This document shows, one piece after another, positions 16,459 through 24,855 of a stretch of 64,000 nucleotides of DNA. Origin of the DNA: JdFR-22 sp964534325 (GTDB lineage: Archaea; Halobacteriota; Archaeoglobi; Archaeoglobales; Archaeoglobaceae); contig CAZHOR010000001.1 in assembly GCA_964534325.1 (NCBI GenBank), positions 186,001 through 250,000 of the forward strand, written 5' to 3'. The translations under genes were made by a program, and so were the position numbers. The notes under the pieces are model-generated. The model was not told where the DNA came from and made no database searches. It saw nothing but the letters and a program-made list of their open reading frames with translations. Numbering within the stretch: position 1 is the stretch's first letter; each line of letters begins with the position of its first letter.

Positions 16459-17670
16459 ATGGCTGAATTTCAATTTGAGAAGATTAAGGGCGAATCAAAA
16501 GGATACTTCGCATTGGTAATCCTTTGTGCCATTTTATCCGCATGGGGACTGCTAGGATTCTGGGTTATGTGGACTCAAGGACACCATACAACTGGAATGA
16601 CAAATCAGGTGATGTGGGGACTTCCCATCATAAATGTTGTATATCTTATTGGAGCCAGTGCAGGTTCACTTATTATATCCGCACTTGCGGGTGTTTTTGG
16701 TAAGGAAGAGTACAAGGTATTTTCCAGAATGGCTTCATTGCTTGCTGCTTTGATGATCGTGGGAGCTTTACTTGACATCTTTCTGGATATTGGAAGGCCC
16801 ATAACTCATGGTATGAACGTTATGCTTCATTACAATACTACATCGGTTTTCACCTGGAACACTATCCTGTACAGTGTCTATTTCCTCATTTGTGTAGTAT
16901 ATCTGTTAGCACAGATGGAGCACAAGGATAAGCTGGTTAAGGGTTTAGCGTTCTTTGCTGTAGGATGGGCAGTTCTGGTGCACACCGGAACCGGTATGAT
17001 CATTGGTTTCATATACTCTATGGAGTTGTGGCATTCCCCTCTCACACCGCCACTGTTCATTATATCTGCTATAGGGAGTGGTATTGGACTGTTCATTCCC
17101 ATAATGGCAATAACCTTCAAGGTGATCAATAAACCGCTTCCTGAACACTTATTGAGAGGTCTGGCAAAGATAATGGGGGCAATGATAATACTGCTCCTGT
17201 ACAGCTTTATTGTAGAGAATCTGGTCAGGGGATACGTGCCTGCGAACCTTGAAGCACTGAGGATGCTGTTGTTTGACTGGTCGTTGCCGTTCCCCACAGC
17301 TTTCTGGATTCTGCAGATAGGAGTTGGTATGGTAATACCTTTAGCCATGCTGATATATCCCAGAACATATAACTCTTTGACAGGACTTTCAGTTGCTGGG
17401 TTTTTACATGCATTCGGTGTGTGGTTCGAAAGATACATCCTAGTTATTCCGGGACTCTCATATCCCAAAGAGATTGCACCGTCGGGCAATATAATGCAAC
17501 ACGTGCCGCCATGGGAGCACGGAGTTTACTACGTACCTGGTTGGCCAGAAATTGCCCTTACCGTGGGAACATTTGCAATGATATTCCTGGCATTCCTGTT
17601 AGGCCTTAAGCTATTCGAGATAGTGCCCAAAACAGAAGTGATAGAAACGGAGGAGGTGTCAGAAGAATGA
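16459..17670 (+). CDS. dsrP: DsrP, NrfD/PsrC-like membrane quinone subunit
   Basis: A 403-residue polytopic protein with about ten membrane helices, of the NrfD/HybB/DsrP family, which exchanges electrons between menaquinone and the exported iron-sulfur subunit DsrO. It lies 11 bp after dsrO with GAGGTG before the ATG and overlaps the next gene by 4 bp (ATGA). Sequence features are hydrophobic helices with short loops, such as GGYVP-type loop RGYVPANLEALR and the C-terminal acidic tail. Length and neighbours match the family. Confidence 0.88.
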   Translation: MAEFQFEKIKGESKGYFALVILCAILSAWGLLGFWVMWTQGHHTTGMTNQVMWGLPIINVVYLIGASAGSLIISALAGVFGKEEYKVFSRMASLLAALMIVGALLDIFLDIGRPITHGMNVMLHYNTTSVFTWNTILYSVYFLICVVYLLAQMEHKDKLVKGLAFFAVGWAVLVHTGTGMIIGFIYSMELWHSPLTPPLFIISAIGSGIGLFIPIMAITFKVINKPLPEHLLRGLAKIMGAMIILLLYSFIVENLVRGYVPANLEALRMLLFDWSLPFPTAFWILQIGVGMVIPLAMLIYPRTYNSLTGLSVAGFLHAFGVWFERYILVIPGLSYPKEIAPSGNIMQHVPPWEHGVYYVPGWPEIALTVGTFAMIFLAFLLGLKLFEIVPKTEVIETEEVSEE

Positions 17671-18593
17671 TTAACTACTTCCTGTTGATAGTGGTTCCAT
17701 ATGCAGCATTTTTCATCTTTGTGATCGGTGTGATATACCGCATAGTTACCTGGGCAAACAGTGCTGTACCCCTCAAGATACCCACCACTTCGGGGCAACA
17801 AGGAACTTTGCCATTCATTAAAAGAAATCTCTACGATAGGTTTGATTCCCCCTACAATAAATGGGAAGTCGCATTGAGGATGATTCTGGAAGTTTTCGCC
17901 TTTAGAACCTTGCTCAAGAACACCAGATATTATCACAGCAGACACGAACATAGAGACACCAGATGGCTCTGGGTTTTCGCCATCTTGTTCCACTGGTCAT
18001 TCCTCATCGTGCTTGTGAGACACTTCAGATTCTTTATTGAACCCGTTCCCGAGATATTTATATGGACGACAGAATTGATGGCGCTGGATATCTGGGTTCC
18101 TGCTATATTCATGACAGGTTTCACTGCACTTGTTGGTTTGGGCTATCTCTTTCTGAGAAGAATAGTCAGCGCTAATGAGAGAACACTTTCGATCCCAGCA
18201 GATTATCTGGCACTCGTATTGCTGATAGGTATTGTGGGTAGCGGATTACTGATGAGATACCTCATTAAAGTGCCTCTTCCACCCATCAAGGAGCTCGCAC
18301 TGGGACTTATAACATTTCAACCTGTGGCTACAGATGTACACTGGTTGTTCATAATACATCTACTGCTCGTCTCAATAACGATCGCATACTTCCCCTTCAG
18401 CAAGATGATGCACGCAGGTGGAGTTTTGTTTTCACCCACGAGGAACATGCCCAACGATAACAGAAAAAGGAGACACGTCAACCCCTGGAACCCGCCATAT
18501 AAAGGAATCGATCGAGAACAATTCAACGAGGACTTTAAGGATCAGCTGCAAGAAATTGCTGATAGAGATTATAATTTCAAACCGGAGGAATAA
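17667..18593 (+). CDS. dsrM: DsrM, membrane cytochrome b subunit of DsrMKJOP
   Basis: NarI-like membrane subunit of 308 residues, candidate heme b ligands in AILFHWSFLIVLVRH and VHWLFIIHLLL, followed by YFPFSKMMHAGG, the equivalent of PFTKMTHF in the stand-alone copies. It is clearly diverged from those copies: the LRWELYPVPHE motif is absent and replaced by a loop that contains YDRFDSPYNKWEVALR. It connects the quinone pool to DsrK. Overlaps dsrP by 4 bp and is 15 bp from dsrK. Confidence 0.88.
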   Translation: MINYFLLIVVPYAAFFIFVIGVIYRIVTWANSAVPLKIPTTSGQQGTLPFIKRNLYDRFDSPYNKWEVALRMILEVFAFRTLLKNTRYYHSRHEHRDTRWLWVFAILFHWSFLIVLVRHFRFFIEPVPEIFIWTTELMALDIWVPAIFMTGFTALVGLGYLFLRRIVSANERTLSIPADYLALVLLIGIVGSGLLMRYLIKVPLPPIKELALGLITFQPVATDVHWLFIIHLLLVSITIAYFPFSKMMHAGGVLFSPTRNMPNDNRKRRHVNPWNPPYKGIDREQFNEDFKDQLQEIADRDYNFKPEE

Positions 18594-18608
18594 TTGGAGG
18601 TGAAATAA

Positions 18609-20237
18609 ATGTCAGAAGAGGTACCACCACCTGAGAAATTAACGGTAGAGAAGAAGAATCCGAGCTGGAAGCAAATGCTTCAGCCTGTCACTGAAAAAGA
18701 TTTCGAGCATGGTTTTACTCATTACTGGGCACTTAAAAAACATATAGAGCCTCTGAGTATTCCTTATGCTAAAGAAAAACCAATTGATCCTTTTCAGAGC
18801 GACTGGCAATTCCCACCTAACTGGAAGGAGATATTCCTCCAGAATTTTGCGGATGCTCTGGAAAAGAACAGGTCATTAAAGTTGTTCATGGATATATGTG
18901 TAAGATGTGGAGCCTGTGCGGATAAGTGCCACTATTACGTTGGTACCGGCGACCCCAAGAACATGCCCGTGGCCAGGGCAGAGATACTGAGATCGATCTA
19001 CAGAAGATACTTTACCAGAGCAGGTAAGCTATTCGGTGAGGCCGCCGGAGCGAGAGACCTGACAGAAGATGTTATCAAAGAGATGTACTACTACTTCTAT
19101 CAGTGCTCTCTATGTAGAAGATGCTCCAATTTCTGTCCCTACGGAATCGATACTGCAGAAATCGTGTGGTGGGGGCGGAGATTGCTCAACTCCATAGGTG
19201 TAACCCATAGATTCAGCCACATCTCCATTGAAGCATCAGCCAGGACAGGGAACCACCTCGGTCTTTACCCTCTGGGTATAGCCGAGGCTTTAGAGAGTAT
19301 TGCCGATGATGTATATGAGGTAACGGGAATAGCTCCAGATGTCCCCGTGAACAAGAAAGGAGCAGAGATTCTGTTCGTAGCGCCTTCAGCCGATTACTTT
19401 GCCACACCTCATTGGTATGCCTGTATGGCCTACCTGATGTTATTCCACGAGTTGGGCCTGGATTATACTTGGTCAACATACGCTGCTGAAGGAGGTAACT
19501 TTGGAACTTTCCAGTCATATGAGCTGGCCCAGAAACTCAACCATAAGATCTACGAGGAAGCAGAATACTTGGGAGCAAAGTGGATCATTGGCGGAGAATG
19601 TGGACATATGTGGAGGGATAAGCATCAGTTTTTGGATACCATGAGTGGTCCCGCAGATTTCCTTGAAGATCCCGTCTCCCCCATAACAGGTACTTACTTT
19701 GAGAATGCAGCGGAAACCAAAATGGTACACATCTGTGAATTTGTAGCTGATTTGATAAAGAACAATAAGCTAAGACTAGACAAAAGCAGGAACGATCAAT
19801 GGAAGGTCACTTTCCACGATTCCTGCAATCCAGCAAGAGCTATGGGTCTGCTTGAAGAGCCTCGGTACGTATTGAGGAACACCTGTAATTACTTCTACGA
19901 AATGCCGGAGCACACCATCAGAGACAAGACCTACTGCTGCGGAAGCGGTGGAGGTCTGCTCACAGAAGAGATAATGGAACTAAGGATGAGAGGCGGAATG
20001 CCCAGGGCAATGGCAATGAAAAATACATACGAGAACTACGGAGCAAATGTTATGGCAAATGTTTGCGCTATCGACAAAGCTGCATTCCCAGAACTCATGA
20101 ACTACTGGAAATTGCCGGTGGAGATCGCCGGAGTTGATGAATTCCTCGGAAATGCACTGCTGATGAAAGGCGAAACAGAGAGAGTGCTGGATTTGAGACT
20201 GAATCCACTACCTGGAAAAGAGCATCTGGTGGAGTGA
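18609..20237 (+). CDS. dsrK: DsrK, heterodisulfide-reductase-like catalytic subunit of DsrMKJOP
   Basis: A 542-residue cytoplasmic iron-sulfur protein, expected to reduce the DsrC trisulfide. Ferredoxin-type sites CVRCGACADKCHYY and CSLCRRCSNFCPYG are followed by a CCG domain: HDSC, 36 residues, CCGSGGG, 41 residues, then CAIDK. The last element has only one Cys where the four stand-alone paralogues have CxxCxxC, so the ligand set differs. GGAGGTG precedes the ATG. It ends 5 bp before the likely dsrJ start. Confidence 0.9.
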   Translation: MSEEVPPPEKLTVEKKNPSWKQMLQPVTEKDFEHGFTHYWALKKHIEPLSIPYAKEKPIDPFQSDWQFPPNWKEIFLQNFADALEKNRSLKLFMDICVRCGACADKCHYYVGTGDPKNMPVARAEILRSIYRRYFTRAGKLFGEAAGARDLTEDVIKEMYYYFYQCSLCRRCSNFCPYGIDTAEIVWWGRRLLNSIGVTHRFSHISIEASARTGNHLGLYPLGIAEALESIADDVYEVTGIAPDVPVNKKGAEILFVAPSADYFATPHWYACMAYLMLFHELGLDYTWSTYAAEGGNFGTFQSYELAQKLNHKIYEEAEYLGAKWIIGGECGHMWRDKHQFLDTMSGPADFLEDPVSPITGTYFENAAETKMVHICEFVADLIKNNKLRLDKSRNDQWKVTFHDSCNPARAMGLLEEPRYVLRNTCNYFYEMPEHTIRDKTYCCGSGGGLLTEEIMELRMRGGMPRAMAMKNTYENYGANVMANVCAIDKAAFPELMNYWKLPVEIAGVDEFLGNALLMKGETERVLDLRLNPLPGKEHLVE

Positions 20238-20242
20238 TTGAC

Positions 20243-20683
20243 ATGTACAGCACGAAATATGTTATAATCCTGATAATTGCGCTGGTGTTGATCTTCTTTT
20301 CACCCCTGATATACAATCTATCTGCGCCAGCTTTCGAGAGCGAGATGCCTGAGCTACAGGATGCCGAGGGAGAAAACTGCATGGAGAATGCCACTTGGAT
20401 GAAGGCCAACCACATGGACCTACTAAAGGACGTCAGACACACTTCCATCAGGGAGATGGATAGAGTTTACGTCAGCGAGGACTACGGAACAGAACATAAT
20501 GCCTCCATAGAGGAGTGCTTCGAGTGCCATACGTCACAAGAAGATTTCTGTGGAACATGCCACGAATACAATGGCGTTGACCCCTACTGCTTTGAATGCC
20601 ATAACAAACCAAGTGACCTTGACGAATACGGCGAACCCCGAAGCGATAAATACTGGCAGGCTTCCTCACAGGGGTTCAAGTAA
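20243..20683 (+). CDS. dsrJ: DsrJ, triheme cytochrome c anchored in the membrane
   Basis: A 146-residue protein with an uncleaved N-terminal membrane segment (about residues 5-25, YVIILIIALVLIFFSPLIYN) and three CxxCH heme c motifs close together (CFECH, CGTCH, CFECH), as in DsrJ. It lies on the outer face and belongs with DsrO. I choose ATG 20243 because GGTGGAG lies 8 nt upstream; an in-frame GTG at 20234 overlaps dsrK. It is the last gene of the operon; a T-rich terminator follows. Mature c-type cytochromes need a maturation system not seen in this window. Confidence 0.9.
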   Translation: MYSTKYVIILIIALVLIFFSPLIYNLSAPAFESEMPELQDAEGENCMENATWMKANHMDLLKDVRHTSIREMDRVYVSEDYGTEHNASIEECFECHTSQEDFCGTCHEYNGVDPYCFECHNKPSDLDEYGEPRSDKYWQASSQGFK

Positions 20684-20691
20684 ACCTCAAT

Positions 20692-20714
20692 TCTTTTTTA
20701 TTTTCTTTTTTATT
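20692..20714 (+). terminator. T-rich terminator after dsrJ
   Basis: Two T-runs (TTCTTTTTTATTTTCTTTTT) directly after the dsrJ stop and before the next promoter, the usual archaeal termination signal. Confidence 0.6.
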
Positions 20715-20749
20715 AGCTAACTTGTCATATACGTAATGAGATAATTGCG

Positions 20750-21298
20750 ATGTACCCAGAAGATACTGCACTTTTCGCTACCATGGTGAACAAGGGCTGC
20801 AAAATCAATATCCCTCTGGTCTGCCAGAAGTGCGGAGAGTGCTGCCTCAAGCTCAGTCATGTCCTTTTTGATGGCGAAGAAATTGATGTAGAAGGTGTGG
20901 AGAGGATTAAGGATTATCTGGGAATGAAATACTATTACATTATTGAAGATCTCAAAGAAGAGCATAAGGATAGACTAGAGGAAAATAGAATGGGTACGGG
21001 TATAGAGATAAATCCCTGTCCTTTCCTGAACCACGATGGCTGTGAAGTTTATCCTGCCCGACCCAGATCCTGTAGAGAATTTCCGGTTTATGGGGACCAG
21101 AACATCGGCTGTCCAGCTCTAACCAGATTTAAAAAAGTGATCGAATATGTGGGAGGTGCCCCCTACCCCTTATGCGCAGCCTGGTTAGATATCCATAAGT
21201 ACAGGGTAAAGCCCTCTACCCAGCTAGTGGTAAGATTCCTCAGCATAGCCCAAGAAGAAGAGATCAAATACTTCTTAGAGTTAAACCAGGTTGAATGA
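20750..21298 (+). CDS. YkgJ-family cysteine-cluster protein
   Basis: A 182-residue protein of the YkgJ/UPF0153 family, proposed to bind Zn or Fe-S through CxxCxxCC, seen here as CQKCGECC (residues 25-32). Further conserved cysteines occur in NPCPFLNHDGCEVYPARPRSCREFP, also typical. Biochemical role unknown in the family. A TATA-like TCATATACG about 25 nt upstream of the ATG and no Shine-Dalgarno suggest a leaderless transcript. It is separate from the dsr operon because of the intervening terminator and promoter. Confidence 0.8.
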   Translation: MYPEDTALFATMVNKGCKINIPLVCQKCGECCLKLSHVLFDGEEIDVEGVERIKDYLGMKYYYIIEDLKEEHKDRLEENRMGTGIEINPCPFLNHDGCEVYPARPRSCREFPVYGDQNIGCPALTRFKKVIEYVGGAPYPLCAAWLDIHKYRVKPSTQLVVRFLSIAQEEEIKYFLELNQVE

Positions 21299-21344
21299 GG
21301 AAGATTATGCCTCCCAATAGGTGCTGAATCCGTATTCGTCACTT

Positions 21345-21370
21345 TCTGACCCTAAATTCTGACCCTAAAT
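21345..21370. repeat. Two tandem 13-bp repeats upstream of pgi
   Basis: TCTGACCCTAAAT at 21345-21357 is repeated perfectly at 21358-21370, with the first bases of a third copy (TCT). The repeat ends about 20 bp before the TATA box TTTTTATAAATT, a plausible activator site. Confidence 0.75.
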
Positions 21371-21424
21371 TCTTATTCGAAAGGAAAGAGATAATTTTTA
21401 TAAATTCGGGTGCAAACTGGAACA

Positions 21425-22150
21425 ATGACCATGGACGTACTGGAAGTTGGCGGCAGAAAGTTTGAGGGTTCAGTTAGGACAGCAATGAATCTCAAGCCGG
21501 TACTGGCTTTTCCACAGTCGCTTGAAGAGGATTTTGATGCCTACTACATGTTCAGGGATGTGTATTACAGCAGGCAGGATAGAGAAAAGATACGGGAGAA
21601 AGAGCTGAGATATGATATTACTGTAATACCTCCTAACAACATCGGTGGGGAATATATCAAAACCTATGGCCATTATCATCCTGAGGTCGAAAAAGGGCTT
21701 TCCTACACCGAGATATACGAAGTGCTTGAAGGGTCCGCGCTCTATCTACTCCAAAAAGAGGAGAACGATACGGTCACGGATGTAGTCGTAGTGGAAGCTT
21801 CACAGGGCGATAAAGTGGTAATACCGCCCAATTACGGTCACGTAACCATAAATCCGTCAAACAAATTGTTGAAGATGGCCAACTGGGTTCACAGAGATTT
21901 CTCCTCTGATTACAAGCCGTTCGAGAGTAGAAGAGGTGCCTGTTACTACTTAACCCATGAGGGGTGGGTCAAGAATGAAACATACTCTAAAACTCCTACT
22001 CTGAGGTTTGTCCAGCCAAATTCTAAACCTCTGGGACTAAAGAAGAGTGAAGAGATGTATAAGCTGGTTAAGGACCTGGATAAACTGGAGTTTTTATGGG
22101 TGCCTTCTCAATACAAACAATTATTTGAAGAAGCTTTCAAAGAAAAATAG
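21425..22150 (+). CDS. pgiA: Glucose-6-phosphate isomerase, archaeal cupin type
   Basis: Metal-dependent cupin phosphoglucose isomerase that interconverts glucose 6-phosphate and fructose 6-phosphate in sugar metabolism. The cupin core shows TYGHYHPEVEKGLSYTEIY with two His and a Glu metal ligand (about residues 83, 85, 96) and the later PPNYGHVTIN His, plus EVLEGSALYLLQ, all characteristic of the euryarchaeal enzyme. The C-terminal half after about residue 190 is longer than in the shortest family members. I use ATG 21425, which is about 25 nt from the TATA box TTTATAAATT (21396-21405) and has no Shine-Dalgarno, so it is probably leaderless; GTG 21410 is an alternative. Confidence 0.88.
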   Translation: MTMDVLEVGGRKFEGSVRTAMNLKPVLAFPQSLEEDFDAYYMFRDVYYSRQDREKIREKELRYDITVIPPNNIGGEYIKTYGHYHPEVEKGLSYTEIYEVLEGSALYLLQKEENDTVTDVVVVEASQGDKVVIPPNYGHVTINPSNKLLKMANWVHRDFSSDYKPFESRRGACYYLTHEGWVKNETYSKTPTLRFVQPNSKPLGLKKSEEMYKLVKDLDKLEFLWVPSQYKQLFEEAFKEK

Positions 22151-22216
22151 AAAAGAACAAGAAAATAAGGTCAGGAAGAAGAATGGGAAAAATAATAAGG
22201 ATGAGGGGGTAAAGAT

Positions 22217-22747
22217 ATGGTTTCTGAAAAAATGGTTGATGCTTTGAACAAGCAGTTGAACGCTGAACTCTACTCCGCCTACCTGTATCTCTCCATGTCC
22301 GCCTACTTCGATTCTATGAACCTCAAAGGATTTGCCAGCTGGATGAAGATACAGGCTGAAGAGGAATACGCTCACGCCATGAGATTCTACGACTACATCT
22401 CTGATAGGGGTGGCCGAGTAAAGTTGTTCGCTATAGACCAGCCGCCTTCAGATTGGGACTCTCCTCTGGATGCTTTTAAGGCTGTTTACGATCATGAAGT
22501 AAAAGTTACTGGTCTGATACACCAGCTGGTCGATCTGGCGCTTTCAGAGAAGGACTATTCCACCTACAACATGCTCCAGTGGTTCGTATCAGAGCAGGTA
22601 GAAGAAGAGGCATCGGCGGACGATATCGTTCAGAAGCTCAAAATGGCAGGAAACGATGGCCCGGCTTTGATGATGATAGATAAGGAGCTTGCTCTTCGCA
22701 GAAGGCCTGCAAGAAAAGAAGAACAGCAGGGTGAGCAGCAACAGTAG
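22217..22747 (+). CDS. ftn: Ferritin, non-heme iron storage
   Basis: A 176-residue four-helix ferritin that oxidises and stores iron in a 24-mer shell. Ferroxidase residues are recognisable in LNAELYSAYLYLSMSAYF (Glu18) and AEEEYAHAMRFYDYI (Glu51, His54 region), and later in WFVSEQVEEEASADDI. Length is standard, with a Gln/Glu-rich tail (KEEQQGEQQQ). GAGGGGG before the ATG; 66 bp after pgiA with no obvious own TATA box, so it may be co-transcribed. A T-rich terminator follows. Confidence 0.92.
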   Translation: MVSEKMVDALNKQLNAELYSAYLYLSMSAYFDSMNLKGFASWMKIQAEEEYAHAMRFYDYISDRGGRVKLFAIDQPPSDWDSPLDAFKAVYDHEVKVTGLIHQLVDLALSEKDYSTYNMLQWFVSEQVEEEASADDIVQKLKMAGNDGPALMMIDKELALRRRPARKEEQQGEQQQ

Positions 22748-22768
22748 TTCTTTTTTATTTTTCTTTTT
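22748..22768 (+). terminator. T-rich terminator after ferritin
   Basis: TTCTTTTTTATTTTTCTTTT immediately after the ferritin stop codon, archaeal T-run type. Confidence 0.6.
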
Positions 22769-22782
22769 GTTGACTGTGAACA

Positions 22783-23358
22783 ATGAAATTGAATTCCCTT
22801 CAGCTGTACATTTTAGCTCATTTGAAGAGAGCGAACATTGATTTTGCCAAATCCATTGCGAAGAACATTAAGTGGCCGGTCGAGGAGATCAACAGGGAGC
22901 TCAACCGCATGGAGGGCTCTGGACTGATAGAGAGGTCCCATGGATCGGCAGTGAAGAGAACTGATGCCAAATTCAAGCTGGCCCAGGAAGTGAGGAAGCA
23001 TCACACCTACTACGGTCTCTCCGAGAAGGGAGAAAAACTGGTGAGGGATGTGCGGAACAATACTTCCAAATACTTTCAACAGATAGTGGGGGATAGTAAA
23101 GCGCTTGACGTTTTCCTGTTCATAAAGGAGGCGGAGTACGAGCACGCAGAACAAATAGGGAAATCAGTCTCTCTCACCAAAGAGAGAACCAGAAGCATTC
23201 TGCAGAAACTGGTGCAAGCAGGTCTTATATCCGAAGAGAAGCCCAAGACCCTCAAGAGGAAGCACCGGAAAGGTAAGCCCAAAAAAGAGACCAGAACTCA
23301 GCACAAGTATTACAGAGTCACCAGAGTGGGTGAAATGATAGTGAGGTATCTGTTTTAA
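22783..23358 (+). CDS. Tandem DUF2250 winged-helix protein
   Basis: A 191-residue DNA-binding-type protein with two copies of a winged-helix unit. Copy one spans about residues 5-95 (LHLKRAN-like AHLKRANIDFAKSIAKNIKWP..., HKHHTYY-like HHTYYGLSEKGEKLV) and copy two about 105-190 (FLFIKEAEYEHAEQIGKSVS..., HKYYRVTRVGEMIVRYL). The first copy matches the archaeal DUF2250 family. A transcription regulator is the obvious guess but no target is known. It lies 35 bp after ferritin, beyond a T-rich terminator. Confidence 0.7.
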   Translation: MKLNSLQLYILAHLKRANIDFAKSIAKNIKWPVEEINRELNRMEGSGLIERSHGSAVKRTDAKFKLAQEVRKHHTYYGLSEKGEKLVRDVRNNTSKYFQQIVGDSKALDVFLFIKEAEYEHAEQIGKSVSLTKERTRSILQKLVQAGLISEEKPKTLKRKHRKGKPKKETRTQHKYYRVTRVGEMIVRYLF

Positions 23359-23451
23359 GTTAGTATATGAAGAAAAATATATAAGTTAACGTAAAATTAA
23401 CCTATTTTAATTCGCGACGAATATGTACGATAAAAAAGAGAGGTATTGAAC

Positions 23452-24147
23452 ATGAATAGAATATTGGTTTATGGAGTCTTTCTGGCTCTGATTATGCTGA
23501 CCGCAGGAATGGCAGGATGTGCGCAAACAGATGGGAACGAAGGTAATGAGAACAATGGCCAGCAGCCAACTTACACCGAGGAAGAAAGCAAGGAGATCGC
23601 CAGGGATTTCGTGGAGGCTTCTCCCACCTATAAGTTCGATGGCTACAACTTAACCCATAAAGAAACCCTATATCCAGAGGTCGTCAACTGCACTGACTGC
23701 TATGGATTCGTATTCGAATTCGAGTCAAGACATGCCGGATATGGTAACAGAACTGGCAAGATGCTGGCTCAGGTCATCACACCCCACGAGGCCCACATTA
23801 CGGTCAAGAACGGTGAAGTCACTTCCGCACTACTGGACAATAAGTGGGACATAATAAATCAAACACTGGTGGACAACGAAACTGAAACAGAAACAGCAAC
23901 TCCCGAAGATACACCCAAATCCAACACTCCACAGGAAGAGTTCTGTGGATGGTCAACTCAGGGCAACTGTTCGACCGATGCGGATTGTGTCACTGGAGGG
24001 TGTTCAAGTCAGGTCTGCCAGTCCACATTTGAAGATCCGGTCATGACCACCTGCGAGTACAAGGAATGCTACAACGCCGCACTATACGATATGGAGTGCA
24101 AATGCGTGGAAGGAGCCTGCCAGTGGTCACAGAGCACCACAGAATAA
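23452..24147 (+). CDS. Lipoprotein with eight-cysteine-cluster domain
   Basis: A 231-residue exported protein. The hydrophobic signal ends in a lipobox, MAGC, with the mature protein starting CAQTDGNEGN, so it is probably lipid-anchored outside the cell. Residues about 30-135 form a soluble domain with a CTDC pair. A Thr/Glu-rich linker follows, then a C-terminal domain with cysteines in the pattern FCGWSTQGNCSTDADCVTGG, CSSQVCQ, TTCEYKECY, MECKCVEGACQW. This matches the archaeal/bacterial eight-cysteine-cluster family, function unknown. ATG 23452 is preceded by GAGAGGT; a TATA-like AAATATATAAG lies upstream (23374-23384). Confidence 0.75.
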   Translation: MNRILVYGVFLALIMLTAGMAGCAQTDGNEGNENNGQQPTYTEEESKEIARDFVEASPTYKFDGYNLTHKETLYPEVVNCTDCYGFVFEFESRHAGYGNRTGKMLAQVITPHEAHITVKNGEVTSALLDNKWDIINQTLVDNETETETATPEDTPKSNTPQEEFCGWSTQGNCSTDADCVTGGCSSQVCQSTFEDPVMTTCEYKECYNAALYDMECKCVEGACQWSQSTTE

Positions 24148-24161
24148 ACACGGAATAACCA

Positions 24162-24196
24162 AAATCAATTAAATTTTTTCTTTCTTTTAATCTATT
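24162..24196 (+). terminator. T-rich region after the lipoprotein gene
   Basis: Pyrimidine-rich AATTTTTTCTTTCTTTTAAT at the convergent end of the lipoprotein gene and the methyltransferase gene. Confidence 0.45.
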
Positions 24197-24222
24197 TTGA
24201 AGGGATTTTTTGGACCATTTCG

Positions 24223-24783
24223 TTATTTTTGGAATGTCCCAAAGTACATGGGACCAAGAAATATTGATCTATGGGATTCTCCTCTGACCTCCCTCAATCC
24301 AGCCTTATTCATCAAAGCCGTGATTTCGCTGGAAGACATTCCATGACCTGCGCTGGTGGGCTCCCTGATGATGAGCTTCCCTCCGGGTTTCAGCTTCTCT
24401 TCCAGCGATTTGGTTGTGGTAAGTCTTTGTTTTGCTCCGTCTATTTCATGCATTACAAAGTGGATGAAGATGATGTCAAATGTGTCGATGTCCATTTCAG
24501 TGATGTCTCCCTGCATAATTTCTACATTACCGAATCCTTTCAACCTCTTTCTGGCCTTCTTGACCCAGTACTCAGAGATGTCAACTCCAACGACCTGCCC
24601 GTTCTCCAGCTTTCTCGCCAGATGCCCGGTCAGTGTACCTCCACCGCAACCCAAATCGAGTAATCTTTCATTGCCGTTGAAATGAAGAGAATTAACATAC
24701 CTTTTGTGTAAGGGGGATGCCAATATATTATTCATAAAATCCATAAAAAATCCTTCCAGTGCTCCAGGATTTTCAATGCTCAT
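24223..24783 (-). CDS. Class I SAM-dependent methyltransferase
   Basis: A 186-residue Rossmann methyltransferase. Motif I is DLGCGGGTLTGHLARKL (about residue 42), the acidic residue after strand two is in VVGVDIS, and motif post-I/II appears as MQGDITEMDIDTFDIIFIHFVMHEI. Substrate not predictable from the sequence. The TATA box CTTTTTATATTTTG about 25 nt upstream of the ATG suggests a leaderless transcript. Monocistronic. Confidence 0.8.
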   Translation of the reverse strand: MSIENPGALEGFFMDFMNNILASPLHKRYVNSLHFNGNERLLDLGCGGGTLTGHLARKLENGQVVGVDISEYWVKKARKRLKGFGNVEIMQGDITEMDIDTFDIIFIHFVMHEIDGAKQRLTTTKSLEEKLKPGGKLIIREPTSAGHGMSSSEITALMNKAGLREVRGESHRSIFLGPMYFGTFQK

Positions 24784-24855
24784 GCTGGACTTATTGCATA
24801 CAAAATATAAAAAGTACTATTGATGCGTGATCATAGAATAAGAGAGTCCCGTGCC

